A stretch of 64,000 nucleotides of DNA. Source: Hanleya hanleyi. Taxonomy: Eukaryota; Mollusca; Polyplacophora; Lepidopleurida; Hanleyidae. The stretch lies in the NCBI GenBank assembly GCA_036873755.1, contig JAVTVY010018736.1, positions 1-64,000 of the forward strand, in the 5' to 3' direction. How positions within the stretch are numbered: the stretch's first letter is position 1; the number at the start of each line of letters is the position of its first letter. Below, one piece after another: positions 44,379 through 58,187 of this stretch. The notes beneath the pieces were generated by a model that was not told the DNA's origin, searched no databases, and saw nothing but the letters and a program-made list of their open reading frames with translations. A program made the translations under genes and the position numbers.

Positions 44379-46339
44379 CATGGCTCCCTGCTTGATTTGC
44401 AGTTCCTTAATCTGGTCATGGTTCCTATCCCTTTAGCCTCTGAAATATTATCATTATCCGATGATAGCTGGGCTATTTCTGACCTGAAGTTGTCAAAATT
44501 ATCATAAATGTATACATAATATTTGTTTTTGGGAATAAATTTATCCATATTGACCATATCTACACCAGTTATCATTGATTATAAGTATTTTCTATAGGCT
44601 GAACAGATAGGAGAGTGACCTGATTTAACGAAACACGAATTAGGCACCTGTTGCTTCTATTGGGCAGATGGTATATTGTCTGAATGATTAACTTCAATTA
44701 AATGCAGCTGCAACTAGCTGGCACCAATCAGATTGTATGATAGAGAATTTCTCAGCTGTATTGATTGGTCAACTCGAAAATAAAGGGATAAGTCTATTGT
44801 CAATAACTGCATGGGAAATAACTCTATCCCTCAAAGTTCCACCAGTTACAAGTGGCTCAGTTCAAATCTGTAACTCACATGACCCGAGTTACACAAATTT
44901 CACAATGTAGCGACCAAGCATGAGGATGGTCTTCACATTTATCAAGCATTCATGACTATAGGATAATGAACTCGAGACCTATGAGAGAACTCGAGAACTC
45001 TATCAATTTATATTTACCCTTTGAATTTCAGAGAAATAACTGATTATGTGTATAGCCATGGCATATTTCAAGTTAGAACAATCTTGTATTGTTTCATTGA
45101 AATATTCCCATTATTGCAATCGATTTTGTAAGCAAATGAGGTCTAATATCAAAGGGAATGAGCTAATTAGAAAATAGTTGGATATCGGGTGAAATATTTT
45201 ATACATATGGTACCGAATTCAATGTTTCATTCTTGGTTCCTAAGAACACGGGAAGCTACTGGTTGTCGAAGTAATAATATTTCATGAAGTTGGTAGACTT
45301 ATTTGAAGATATGATAAAATATTTCTGATCATTTGTCCCAGATGACGCAATAACCCAGAATATGTCAAGAGATCATTTGAAATCCTTTCAGCATTTTTCT
45401 CATGTGACGTATCAGATCCCCTGCCATTAATTGAACGAGAGTTTACATGATGCTATCTTTCTGTTCCCTGGTTTCACACCTGAATGCTATACCCTCTAAT
45501 GTAGGCCCATATTCCTGTGATTTTGCTCTTGGCATCAATTTTGGGTTCAGTACACTTGTCCCATAAGAAGATAGGGTTTCAGTATAGTGCAGATTTGCTT
45601 AAATAGGGAGTATATAACCCAAATCTTCTCAATCTGATTCAACCAGATCTACAGTAACTGCTCCCCATCTATAGTTGTCGCTCATGTAGATCTGAGAGCA
45701 ACTGTTCCTGTGTTCTGAGAACTGACCAATCACCGAGCTTCTTTACGATGTAGGGATGTATGTTTGAAAACATCAAGATCTGAGGCCACAACTGCATGGG
45801 GAAGACCGGAGCCAAAGAGCACATTTGAAAGTGAGGGGCTGAACTCTATACCGGCCATGTTAAATGTTGGACTGGTGCTATCTAAGATAGGACTTATAAC
45901 ATCGCAGTACCAAAAAGTGCCCCCCCCCCCACCCTGGCTACGCAGCCCCTGAAGACAAGTTGACCATTGACCTTGAGATATTATGAACAGAGAAATGCCT
46001 CCTTGACCTGGTCGATATATCTAAATCCTATTCATCTTATAAACAAATATCATCATGGTTTCTAGAGAATAAAATAATTAATCTATTGAAACAAGTTAAA
46101 ATATATGACCTAATTCTTTTTTTCACTGCAAATTGACATGGGCCAGATGCATGACCTGGTTCTGCTGATAGCTATGATTTTGAACAAAGAAATCCAGGTC
46201 TTGTTTCCAGATCTTTGAATCAGTGACAATGTAAGATGGGAAGGATTTTTTTTTTTTTTTTTTTAGATCTGATTTTGATGAGATTGCGTATCGCATATAT
46301 ACAGCAGTGTGCCATTGTTCATCTTCAGCCTGGCACCTG
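44379..46339. other. Presumed intron, no gene seen
   Basis: Unique AT-rich sequence. There is a C10 run at about 45917 and a poly-T run at 46245-46264. No exon candidate is recognised. Confidence 0.5.
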
Positions 46340-46450
46340 TGGGGTTCCCGGGTGTGGAAAGGAATAGGACCCCGTCCATGAGGCCCCGGGTGTTAAAAAG
46401 GAATAGGACCCTACCCATGTGGTTTCCGGGTGTGAAAAGGAATAGGAACC
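46340..46450 (+). repeat. Three tandem ~38-bp units (CCGGGTGTGAAAAGGAATAGG)
   Basis: CCGGGTGT begins units at 46349, 46386 and 46426, each followed by AAAAGGAATAGGA and CC-T-CCATG. The minus-strand ORF 46263-46490 is a frame of this repeat. Confidence 0.9.
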
Positions 46451-46451
46451 A

Positions 46452-46508
46452 AATGTCGGGATATGACTGAAATACTGTTGAAAGCATCATTAAACCATAT
46501 TCACTCGC
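46452..46508 (+). repeat. Truncated SINE-type tail
   Basis: GATATGACTGAAATACTGTT, then GAAAGCATCATTAAACCATA and TTCACTCGCTC: a diverged, 5'-truncated member of the family at 39827-39925, abutting the 38-bp repeats. Confidence 0.75.
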
Positions 46509-48782
46509 TCAGTGACTATCTTCAGCCTTCTGATGTGGGCAGATGTTATTAGTTTCAAACAAACTAGTTGAACCTTTAGTTCCGAACTCTCTTTTAAATG
46601 AATAGTTATGTTTGTAATGATATTCAGGTACAGCAGTTACAGCATCGTGCATGTTCCTTTGAGGTTGCTAGCCCAGCTGTATTATAGCTTTGCGTGTAAT
46701 CCAGCCTCAAGCTCACCTATTCCGTTTCATTTTCCGCACCAAAGTAGTTACTGGTCCAAATCAGTTGCATGTCATTTCGCCCCATGTATATTGTCTTCAA
46801 TATTAATTGGACGGGATTGGTAAAGGGGTATGGATTTCACAGGCCTGATTGTCAAGCCGTAATTAACACCTACATCAAAGTAAGAGGCAGTCAACATGAA
46901 ATAAGCATCGTGCAAACAGAACGCTATCAATTATTAACTCAGTTCATGGCGGTCAGATCTGGGCAAACAAGACTGAACCATTACGGAGAACAAAGGAATT
47001 TAGCAACCATACGAAGCGAGCAGAAAAAAAAGTCCCGCATACTGCTTGAATAATGCAGTGTTGTGTGTAGGTGTGTTTGCATTTGATGTCCATGCTTCGA
47101 TGAGTTATGTCATTGACGTCGTAATTACGATAGTAGTCCAGGTATGAGGTACTTTGATCAGCATGTGTGATAATTTTTAGCTAGGATTGGTTAGGGAGTG
47201 TATTCAATAACCGCTTCAGTTTTATGTATTAAAAAGATTAAAATGGGGCAATATAGAGAACAAACAATAGATTAATTGTTAGCAATGAACTGAGATCACT
47301 TTTGTATCATCCATTTCTGTTTTTTTAAAATTTTTTTATTTAATCAAGTATATGTGCTCGCTTATAATATTGACGGATTTCTACCTACTTTCCCGCAGTC
47401 AGCAATGCATTTCCAGCGTAAACCAGGCGTAAGCCAAGTGTGTGTACATAAGACACAGTAATTATTGTGAAAGCGCTGTCAAGTCGTAACACTGAAAACA
47501 CTGAAATGGACTGTTCTAGGCACTTCTTAACATTGTCATTGGAGTGTATATAGCCCTTTGAGGGCGACCCAAGATTTATGTAGCTTGCTACAGTTGTTCA
47601 ATTGCTGAGGGACTCCTAGGTCAGCCCATGCATGATCTCACAGCCCTGTTGACTTGCCCGCTAAATATAACCTCTTTCTGCTGCGGCAGACTTCAAAAGA
47701 CCCCATTTCTTGCCTTGTGTTGAAATTCTTTATTTTTTTGTGAGCCCTCTAGATGCTAACATGTATGTTTCAGCTGGTTTACTTTATCCCCTTCAAAGTA
47801 AGGGGATAGGGCTGGAGTCATACGCACTGACCTGTCGACTGTTTGCGTATAGCTTTTTCGGGACCTTATATACAGAGCTTAGTCGGTATTAAAGGAGAGA
47901 CCCCTGTATTGTAGATCTATGTATATCAACACTTCGGAGTGACTGGGTCCCCGAAAAATTTATAAATGAGCTACATTCCTACACAACCACAACACATGGA
48001 TATATTGTGCCAGAAGAAAAAATAACCACCCAGATTGTTTTTCTCTATCTCTTTCCATGACTGTTTATATATTCCCTCCTTAAAAGTTTACTGGTGATGA
48101 GATAAATCCATTTGGAAAATCCCCAACCCCTTCCCCTCCAAATTGGTAATAGAGCAAATTGAAGACATATTTTGATAGAACATTGAAGGGCAGTTCCTTT
48201 GTCCATTCTCCCCAAACAATACTGATTTTGCAGCAAATACTGGTTTATCAGAAACAGTTATTCATTTGCCCGTGATATGGCCTACATGTATAAGACCTTC
48301 AAAGAAGACCAGTATCTTTGCATCTTTTGTGACCAGATTGTTAGTTTATATACTTCTCAAAGTTCTGAGCATACCAGCCGTCAGATCAGAGTTATAGATG
48401 TTATACGTATGCCCTTTGTATATCGGTACTGCCCAATATAGATACGCGAGTAGTTCAGAGCAGCGCAACTGGCAGTCATTATTGCTCGACTCGGGTTAGC
48501 CAGTGCATTATCTGTTTCTCCTAGACACTGTGAATCATGGATCTTTGTTTGTGTGAGCTGTGATCTGTAGCTCAGGTGCTCTAGGAGTCCCCTTTGTACC
48601 TATTGAAGATCAGTGGAGAGGCTCCAAGGGTTTGACTGCTGCAGGGATATAAGACAGACAGGAAAATTCAACAAGGATTGTTTTTGAAGTCCAGCTTAAA
48701 ATCATAGTACGATTGTGTTCCTATATATTGTAATGCCACAGATAATCTTTGCTGATCAATGTAGAAAGTGCACATCATTGAT
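46509..48782. other. Presumed intron, no gene seen
   Basis: Overlapping frames at 46608-47053 have no motif. The sequence is otherwise unique and AT-rich. Confidence 0.5.
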
Positions 48783-49110
48783 GTATTCTCAAACTGCATT
48801 GCTCTGTAATAAATTGATGCCATATAGCTATTCTGGACTACATTGCTCTGTAATAAATTGGTGCCATATCAGCTATTCTGGACTACATTGCTCTGTAATA
48901 AATTGGTGCCATATATCAGCTATTCTGGACTACATTGCTCTGTAATAAATTGGTGCCATATATCAGCTATTCTGGACTACATTGCTCTGTAATAAATTGA
49001 TGCCATATATCAGCTATTCTGGACTGAATTGCTCTGTAATAACTTGGTGCCATAGATCAACTATTCTGGACTGAATTGCTCTGGAATATATGGTGCCATG
49101 TGATTTTCCC
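48783..49110 (+). repeat. 47-bp tandem repeat, ~7 copies
   Basis: CTATTCTGGACTACATTGCT begins units at 48828, 48873, 48920, 48967, 49014 and 49061, so spacing is 45 then 47 four times. Each unit contains GTAATAAATTG (an AATAAA) and TGCCATAT. Decayed units (ATTACTCTGTAAAATGGTGCC) continue to about 49430. The ORF 48715-48945 translates the repeat. Confidence 0.95.
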
Positions 49111-52100
49111 CAGACTGAATCGCCTGCAACGTTGTTCCATTTTTGTTATAAATCCCAAAACGTGTTTTCTTTGTGGCATTATAAGTTTATATACATTCTC
49201 AAACTGAATTACTCTGTAAAATGGTGCCAATTGATATATTCCCAGTTTGATTCACAATTTCCCATACATTTGAACTTAATTGCTTAATTTCTTGGTACTT
49301 GGTAGCATACATATAGTGTTATTGGTATGTTATTCCCAATTTGAAGAATTGCTGCATAAAAAAGATAAATTCTCAAACTGATTTTGTACCCACCTGATAC
49401 TAATTCCCAGGATGAATTACTCTGTTCACGGCACTTTTTAACATACAATGAATTGCCGAACTCAATTAGCCCTACTTCGTTGAATCTGGGATGTAGTTTA
49501 ATTAAGGCCATCAGGCCATTTATGGTATTTCATCACTAACTTTCTGTGGGCATAACGTGTGATTACTAGGACTTGTAAATATACTGGACATAAAAAAACT
49601 TAATCTTCAGTGCCTTTCTCTGGAAATAACAGGCGGGTTTAGCCCATACACTTAATTACAACCACTTTGAGTATGGTTTTAATTTAGTACTTGCGATGGG
49701 CACCCATTAAATTCTTGAATTGCTGTGTATTGACTCCAGTGTTAAATATTATATTACCATATTGATTTCCGTTAATGTGTGTAGGTGTTGATCCATGAAA
49801 TAGATGGACCAGCCAGCACATATTGCCATATAAGGAGAATCTTCATCCACATTACCAACTTTGCTGATTTATCTGTTATCTATAATGGATGCTTTCCTCA
49901 GCTGGGCGCATGGGGGAGATTTGCAACACTTCGGCTCTTAATCCTCTAATAGCATTGATGGGTCTTCTTTTCCTGACCATGAATTAGTCATGGTGTTCAA
50001 TACAGGAAGCCATTTCACACCTTTCTGTCAGCAGTATCCTGTCCATCTTCCCGATCTGTTCTAGCCGAAAATGGACCAAACAATGACCATTATCTCTCTC
50101 ACTGGACCCTATACATTCACACATGTTAATTCTCTCCATTTCGCTGAGTGATGAGGGTCTACATGATGGGGAACAGTAACTTTTTTTCTCTGGTCTCTGT
50201 TCTCAATGAACATGCAGCTGTCGTGAGATCTATACTGCCACCTCTATACTCATTTGGGGCACAGGGACAGAGCCTCAGTATTTCTTGAAGTGGATAGCAA
50301 GGACAATTTGGTGCTTCTAATTTCTGTTCAATAATTTAGTAAGGATCATCCATGCGGTGAGGTCGGAATCCAGCAAGAAATGGACAAAATTACACAAAAT
50401 GAATATAGAAGGTAACCCCCCTTCCCCATGTGGGTTTGAACTACATCAAACTCATTTTCAAATATCGAAGCTTATTCCTGTTCTCATGTGAACAGAGTGT
50501 ATTGATCTGGCAGTTCTGCTAATAATTCATCCCATAATGCACCCCACCCTTATAGAGCCTCGGCAGGGATTAGGCTATGGAATTGGAGAAGCTGCCCTGA
50601 CCAGTCTTCATTTAACCTTCTTGTCAAGGAAGGGCTTATCAATGGGCTGTCTCCCAGACCCCAATAGAAGAACTGACCCTTAATATTGAAGAGAGAGAGA
50701 GAGAGGGATCTATAGTTGAGGGAGAGAAAATTTTCACTTTCCACCACTGGGTGATTAAATTAGCAAATTCAAACTTTGTCAATTGAGAGAGAATTATTAA
50801 TAAAAATGAAGGTAAAAATAAAGTTGTGATATGGTAGCTAAATGAATTTTGCTGTTTCAATTATTACATTTTTATTGTCATTAAATTCATTCATCCTGCT
50901 TGCAAAGTTTCAATGGAGAAATATATGTAACTATGTCAGGAAAGAGAAAATAATTAGCAAAAACATTGAAAATTGCAAGATGAAGATGGACGGATGAATA
51001 TTGCAAAGTACGGAATGTATTTAGAGAAAGGATTGTATTGAAGGTCAGAAAATTCCATATCCCCAAATCTTCAGAGCACATGATGATATATAGCAGACTG
51101 AGATCACCAACAATATGTGTTCAGTCCAGATACTTTGGACAATGGTGGTCTAGATAGCCTTAAGCAGGCATGGTTCTCTCAGTTTCAGTTCCCCTCCAGG
51201 CACAGCAAATTTCCATGTCTGTTCAATGTGGTGTGAAGATATAGTCATGCAATCAGTCAAATCAGTACATGGAAATGGGGTTGTTTCCTGAATTGGGGGC
51301 CTATTCTGCTGAGAAATGGCTGAAATCAGTCATTCTGTTGACACTCGTGTCCAAGATAAATAGTTCCTGTTATCTGGAGGGCCGAAGACAGTGTTAATGA
51401 ACCCTTCTGGTTATTTAGCATCCAATGCTATGGTAGATTTAAATACCCTCTTGTGAAATAACTAGAATTAGGTCAAGGGTCACGGAGTCCAAACCACAGG
51501 GGTCATGCGGTACAGTTGTTTATAACCGTATGGTATGCAGCCACACCCAGATAAAACCTTGCTTACCTGTCGTGATTAGGTGATGAAATTGATAATGTCA
51601 GATTGTCATGTAAGATGATTCTAGGTAATTAATTAAGAACTTAATTAAATTTACCACTTCCTTGTTGACCTATGTTGGTTCCAGTCATTAGCAAACATGC
51701 GAGCAGCTGATACAACAGTTGAAAGCTTTCTGCTTTAGGACTGCTTTCTGTCTGCTTTTTGCTCTGACAAAAAATATAAACAAAAATTAAGTTAGATATA
51801 GGCATTATTGAGTCAATTTCTTCTTCTAAACTCATAGCATAAATTTGAGGGGGAAGGCCATGTTAATATAGACACATTCGTTCGGTAATTATGGAAATAC
51901 CTTGTCATATGAACTTTTACACCATAATGGAGCTGTAGACATACAATTACTAGATGATGCAGTTTAGTAATTGTTAAGTTACTTTATTATATTCCAGATT
52001 AATCGGGATAAACTAAGCTAACAGCATATAAACTAACTCACAAAGGAATGTGCGTCTATTACCATTTAATTCACATGGTCGACTAGACAAAGAGAGGCGT

Positions 52101-53571
52101 TTACAGTATATTGGTCCATTGTGACTATAATGAAACAGAGAGTGGTAGCTGGTAGCAGGAGTAAGCTAGGATATTGGTCTATTGTCTGCCCCATCCAAGC
52201 TGAGAGCGTCTGTGTGAGACAGGAGGGGTCTTTGGCTGGTCAAATCAAAGATTGATCGCAGCTTTGTGTGAACTGGACAAAGCTGGCATCTGTAGAGTGA
52301 GCCAATAGCTTCAAGACTCGCAGATGCTGGCAGCATTAGAGTACTGTATAGCCACGAACCATTAGTGCTGGACTGGGGAATAATGTAGCAGTAACTGTCT
52401 GTACTTTCGGCTTTGGATGTGAAGTCTGAAAAATAACTAATACTCTCACACAGTGTATTTAATTGTGTTAGTTTGAGAGCATATACATATATAGTGTATA
52501 CAAGACAAGGGGATACAGTCAGTGAAGAGTTTGTTAGCTTGGCTCCGGCTTAGTAATTCAACACTGGCAAAGCAAATGGTAAATATAGTGTGGAGGCAGG
52601 CCCAAGTATGCTAGCATCAAGCAGTGGTATGAGATCTTTGTGGTGGTGATTTCAATAGTTGGAGAGGTCAGACTAAAGCTAGCTTTCAATTTGCTGGCCA
52701 GATTCCAAAAAGCTCTCAGCTCAATGCAAAAGCCTGTGTGTATGTACTGTGTAGTAGGAAATGTAAATGCGAATCGCGATATCGTGTGGATATATTTGGG
52801 TGAAGTTTGGTGAACACCACTCGAAGTCGAGGCCAGACCTGTTAAGAAAAACTTGAGGTATTTACCCCTTGAGTTCATCACATCACATCCCCCATGGCTT
52901 CCAGGTATCGGGGTCGTTGGGGTAAGCATTTCCAAGGAAGGTCTTCATCCGGAACGCATCATCGCCATTCCACCAGAACAGGGGCGCAAAGAAAGTCCAA
53001 GAAGGCAAGTTTTGAAAGCTTTTGGCTGTTCCATACTTGTTTCACATTCATTATGATGTATATCTCAAATTACGTGAAAAAAATATGACATTCTGTGGGA
53101 CTTCTTTTTCGTTCTTTGTGATCCAAAATTACTTTTCTGTACCTAGAGACCTGGTTCTTTTACCATATTCTGCCAGAAGGGGGTAAATTGTTATGCGCTG
53201 ATGGTCCTTTGTGCCGAGTTCTGTTTCAGCATCCTATCTCTATAATTATAACGTGCCCGAATAAAAAATACAGGAGTAAAAGAAAACAGATTGACAAAGC
53301 AGAAGATATATAGGTAAACCACTTGAGATCTTACTGTGATAATTGTATATCCTTGGTCTGCACTCACTCAACAACTTTGGAATTTAGAGATGTTAAAAAG
53401 ACATACAGAAGCTTGGTATGCTATAATGTAGTTGCAGAAAGGTGCTTTATATAATTTCCAATTTTGTACAAGACTGTATTGTAAATAATATATTGGCTCA
53501 TATCTAGAACTGAATCTTCACTGGTTTCTTCACAAAGTGCAAGAGAAAAAAAATGGGGTCAGTAGGTTAGT
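49111..53571. other. Presumed intron, mostly unique
   Basis: Little repeat content. A (GA)n tract lies at 50688-50706. A frame with an Arg/Ser-rich start from 52894 (MASRYRGRWGKHFQGRSSSG) ends at a possible GC-AG donor (AAG|GCAAGT, at 53004/53005). I treat it as a weak exon candidate only, because no partner exon is visible. Confidence 0.4.
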
Positions 53572-53586
53572 AGGTCATTATGACCT
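53572..53586. promoter_or_regulatory. Perfect ERE-type palindrome AGGTCATTATGACCT
   Basis: Two AGGTCA half-sites inverted with a 3-bp spacer match the estrogen-response-element consensus exactly. In molluscs, ER and ERR orthologues bind such elements. Functional relevance is unknown. Confidence 0.35.
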
Positions 53587-56500
53587 ATTTTTGTCAAAAT
53601 GATTCTGTTGAATGTGATATCATGTTTTATTTATGTGATTTTAACTAACAGTGACAGGAAATCCATTAGACAAAGATGAACTGCCAGTGGGGAAAGAGCT
53701 GACGTTTCTCGTGTTAGCCCTACCATTATGATATCATGTTCTTAATTTTGAATCCATCTAAGTATCGTGTTTTGACAGTCTTCTATTCCTGGGACTAGAA
53801 ATGTGCATTGTGGGAGTGAAATTACAATATTTATATACTATGCTCCATAAGCAAGGAAAAATATCTTTAAATGAGTGCTGTTTAATTATAAACTCTGATA
53901 AACATTGCTTTCTTGGGTAGCTTTTGAAAAACATAAGACTACATGTATATAAATGTTTAAACATGTCCACTGCAAATTTTATGATACGAGCTTTTGGCCA
54001 GAACTGTTTGTTTACTAGCTGTTTGAGAAATGAAATTGTGTGGCTTACGTAATATGATTAAAGAGTTGACCTTGACCTTGGTATGGTTTTTTTCATGTTT
54101 ATGTTGTTGGGTTTTTTTGGATGAACAAAATTGCAGTAATGTTACACTTGTGCAGCTTGATATTATGTGTTAATGGGAAATACATGGATATCTGTCAAAA
54201 ACTGAGTGTTTTCATAGCGTAAACCTCCAAACATGAAAGACTTCTCAGCTTTGATGGCCTGTCTGTTTTGTCCATTTAGGCAGGAGTCTAACTTCGCTTA
54301 TTCAACCATCCTGTGATTTCCATGGCCAAACTGTGGATTTTGCCTGATAAATATTTTCACAGGATTTGGGAATTTTTGGGCTGTAACATTTTCGGAGAAC
54401 ATGGTCGGTGAGTAAGCTGTCTGCTAATGAAGAGTGCATGGGGAGTAAAGATAGTTGGAAGCACAGGAACTTTGAACAGGGCTCAACTTGTAAAATGGTA
54501 TATTACCTAGCTAGTTGGCCCAAAGGTGCAGATCCATTAGGGCTGACAAGTTTCCAGTTAGTCCGGCATTCCAGGCAGCTGGGAGATCTAGTCTTGGAGC
54601 CAAGCGCTAAATGCTGAGCCTATCATAGAGAGACATGCATCCATGGATGTTATTGAATGTGGGGTCTACAAACGGCCAGCTTGAAGAATCGCTTGAGAAA
54701 TCGAGAGAGTAGTATAACAAATGAACCAGCCTAGCAGAAAGGCTGAAATTTGACAGGTTAAGCTGCTGCGAGTGGAAAAGAGCATGCCCTACGACGGCCC
54801 CGGAACTCTTTTATCTCCCACTCTCGAGCTGACAGAATTCATTGATCAGAACCGGTGAGGTAAAAAGAACGAGTGACCATGGCTCGACGATTTAGCGATC
54901 CAGTCGAGGAGCAACAGAAGAAAAAATAATCTTAAGATTTTTCCCTTTGATGTAAATCCTTCCATTTGGCCGAGTCGTTACCCTGTGACATCAGGGTTAC
55001 AACTGTCAATGACTGCGGAGATGCGCTCCTGGCTTGCTCCCTTGCCAGCACAGCAGCAGAGATGGAGCGAGAGCCCAGGGAAGCGCAGATCTCCAGCTTA
55101 TCAGATGTGGTTGGAAATCCAGCCCTGTGAAGTGAAGTTGGAGGAAGTGGGCTATTACCTTAGTCACATAGTGAGGGGGACTTCAAAGGCCAGGCCGGTG
55201 TCATGTCAATATGGAGCCCTGTGTTTGTTTGATGTTTTTAAAGATTAAGAAGAAGATACACTCTAGCTGTATGGCTCTATAGACTGTCCTGCCTATCTGT
55301 GGACATTGTGTCTGTGTTGAGATTCTCGCTGGATACATACACCTTCGAAAGTTCCAGATGCTGTATGGTTAACGGGCTGGAGGGACAAAATGAGTGACAC
55401 TTGCAACTTGATGCTTCTGGATTATAATTTCTCTGATAACTATATTTCTGAGCACTGATGAGTCTCTGTCATGAAGTTATATCAAGCTTGTGATAACCCA
55501 TGTTCTGTTTTCGATATTAAAGAAATTTGAAAAATTCTCTATCTCACATGGTAATATTTATATTTCGGGATATTTAATATTAGACTATGAGTTATGATGG
55601 GATAATCACTAAAGTCATTTAATTCTAATTCAATTCTCGACATAAATAACAAGACGAGAATGAATCAGTCTCAATGAATTACATTATGATCATCGTCCCA
55701 TGTGAATATTTCTGCCGAAAATTTAAATAAACAAGAGCATTTTACTGCTGTCTTCAAATAGGATATTTCAGCGAAACACATTTGCCTAATTCCTGCTGCT
55801 CAAGACAGTTTAAAACTTTCTCCCCATGTTCAAGCATAAGAGAGGTGAGACGAGCACTATACCCTGGGCTACCCAGAGTGTTAGCTGTTGAATTGCTGGG
55901 TGCAAAATCAATTCTGTGCTGGGGAAATTGACTGCTTCTCTATTGTAAATCATATTGCTTCCAAGCATTTTGCCCAGGCTGCATAACATTTTTGTGATCA
56001 GCCATTTATCCAAGAGAAAATTAACACAGACTTTCACCAATATAAATGCATGTATGAGCCTACACTACAATGTAGTCAAACGGCTCCTATAGTACATCAC
56101 TTAATGTCTGTCTGCTCAGTCCCTCACTGTGATATGTTATCCGTGTGGTAGTTCGTTAGGCGCTCGTGTGAGAGAGAAATATCGAACAGTGTGTCGGTTA
56201 ATAACTGGGCTATTCTATTTACTTTGTGTCGGGGCGGATCAATACTAAATTCTCTGAAGGTAATTGAGGTGGGAGAAAGCCAGGCAGATTGAATGAGACT
56301 ACAGATGACCAAAACGTTCAATCAACTCAAATAAGTTATACCCAAACATGAGTGATCTCCGACCTCTTATCTACATTGCCATGTGACTTACGCAGTTGTT
56401 GTGACAGAAAACACGAGATAAATAATCGTGTCGTAACAGAAAAAATCTGAAATCTCAAAAGTGTTTTTCTTCACTATTTTATCAGATTTTTGTATTGCCA

Positions 56501-57976
56501 TAAACAAAACAGTTGACGTAATAAAAAAAAATCCCAAATTTTTTAGTGTTGCAGTCCATAGAAACACTTTTTCAAATTTCCACATTGATGACAATCGACT
56601 TTATATTAAAAAGTGATGCCATAATTGAGAGAATTCAATGTCCGTTCTGATATTGCGATTAATTTTTCATTCATGGTTTTTCAAATTGATAAAAGATCAA
56701 AGCTTGTTTTGGTCCCTATTGTAAATCACAAGACGTCTGAACTAATCCAACCATGCCCAGCTCCTAAGCCCTCCGCTCAAGTGGCTGCTATTTATTCAGG
56801 TCTGACAGCCCACTACTCCACATTTTTACAAGTAATTGCAAAGAAATTCTTGCTACAGATAAAGTACTTTGTCACTTGAAAAAAGAGGGCTATTTGACTC
56901 GTGTTAGCCTGTTACACAGTTAAGTTGTTTGTTTGTTGTGATAAGCCAAGTGGTATACACACCATCTGCTCTTGTCTTGATTAATGCACGATGTATGCAA
57001 GTTTGAGCCTTGAACTTCCTTCTCTTTTTTTTTTGCTCACACCCTGTTTATAACTACTCTCGTCTGCTAATGATCTACCAGAATATCGCTATGGCCAAGA
57101 TTCTATCGAAAATTATACTGCATGCATGTGTACAAAAAAATAAATCGCCTTGTTGTATATTCAGCATTTTCTCCATTTTTTGCTGCAAAATATGCATAAA
57201 TGCAAAGACGTTATTTAAGCCGTGGTAATAAGGATCACTGCGTATATCAGTGTCTTACTTATGTCTTTCATTATTCAGCGCTAAGTATTAGCCTACACTT
57301 GTGCCTCATTATACAGCTTCAGAGACAATATATTGACCAGTTGCATGGATGAGTCACTCGATAGTTTGAGTCCTTGTGTCTTTGACAGCTAATATTATAA
57401 TTGGGATCATCATAAAGGCCAGACTATAGTTATTGGCTACTGAAATCCACCATAATTCTCGGCATGATGGGCAATTATGTATGATGGTTAATCAGAAATG
57501 CAAGTTATTCGTTGTAATTTGGCCGTTATAATGAGGAATTCTGATGCTTCGGGTTCCAAGGGGTCGCTCAGTATTCAGAGTGATGCATAATTTCCAGCCG
57601 ATAAATATACCAGCACATTGGAAATGTCTCTGTTCTGTTTGTCTGCCAGTGTCGGTTAATTATAAGGTCTTTTGTGCAGACTCTATAATAGCTAATACTT
57701 ATTCTGCTATTTGATGATCAAACTGACAGTCACGAAGATTGCTCAAATGATAAAACAGGACGGGGTCACTTCCCAGGTTTTATATGCTCGCCGCAAGACT
57801 GACATATTAAAATATTTCGGAAATCATGCACTCTAGATTGGCCTACATGTTCACATTCAAATCATCTTGGGGAGATTTTGAGAGCAGTTGTAGAGAAAGA
57901 GGACTTTAAACCCTAAAAATGGCAGCCCACATTTCACTTTTGCGACATCAGTTTAGGTTCTGGGCAAGTTACCGGA
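53587..57976. other. Presumed intron, no gene seen
   Basis: Unique sequence, not obviously repetitive. Frames at 54985-55248 and 55810-56040 show no motif. The interval could hold conserved regulatory elements but nothing is demonstrable by eye. Confidence 0.45.
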
Positions 57977-58026
57977 GTGACCTTTGACCCCTGCGCATGT
58001 GCACAATACCGGAAACCTGGTGTACA
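57977..58026. repeat. Left flank fragment shared with 17187-17240
   Basis: GTGACCTTTGACCCCTGCGC (57977-57996) is the reverse complement of the segment from 17200 with one mismatch, and ATACCGGA follows in both places. The other side of the MITE (58190-58222) has TCAAAGGTTACTTCC and a decayed CCAGTCATGTGACTGG matching 17210-17238. Confidence 0.7.
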
Positions 58027-58187
58027 CACGCTTAAAACTAAAGTGTTGAAACTTAGTCGTAAAGTGTTGAAATAATCCTTTAAGTGTATCCACAGGGACA
58101 ACACTTAAAGAGCAGTCCCTGTGGACACACTTAATGGGTTATTTCAACACTTTACGAGTAAGTTTCAACACTTTAGTTTTAAGCGTG
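58027..58187. mobile_element. 161-bp near-perfect palindromic MITE
   Basis: CACGCTTAAAACTAAAGTG at the left and the inverse CACTTTAGTTTTAAGCGTG at the right extend into a stem covering almost the whole element (AAGTGTTGAAATAA, then AGTGT-TCCACAGGGAC paired with GTCCCTGTGGACACACTT). CA flanks both sides (58025-58026, 58188-58189). A second copy lies at 63759-63888. The ORF 58134-58391 begins inside it and is incidental. Confidence 0.9.

Noticed and set aside
46608..47053. Overlapping plus-strand ORFs as a small gene
   Set aside because: No recognisable domain and no promoter or splice signals; base use is like the flanks.
54985..55248. 87-codon ORF as a possible later NKD exon
   Set aside because: It lacks the CKRRE, EF-hand or His-rich features of NKD and has no convincing splice sites.
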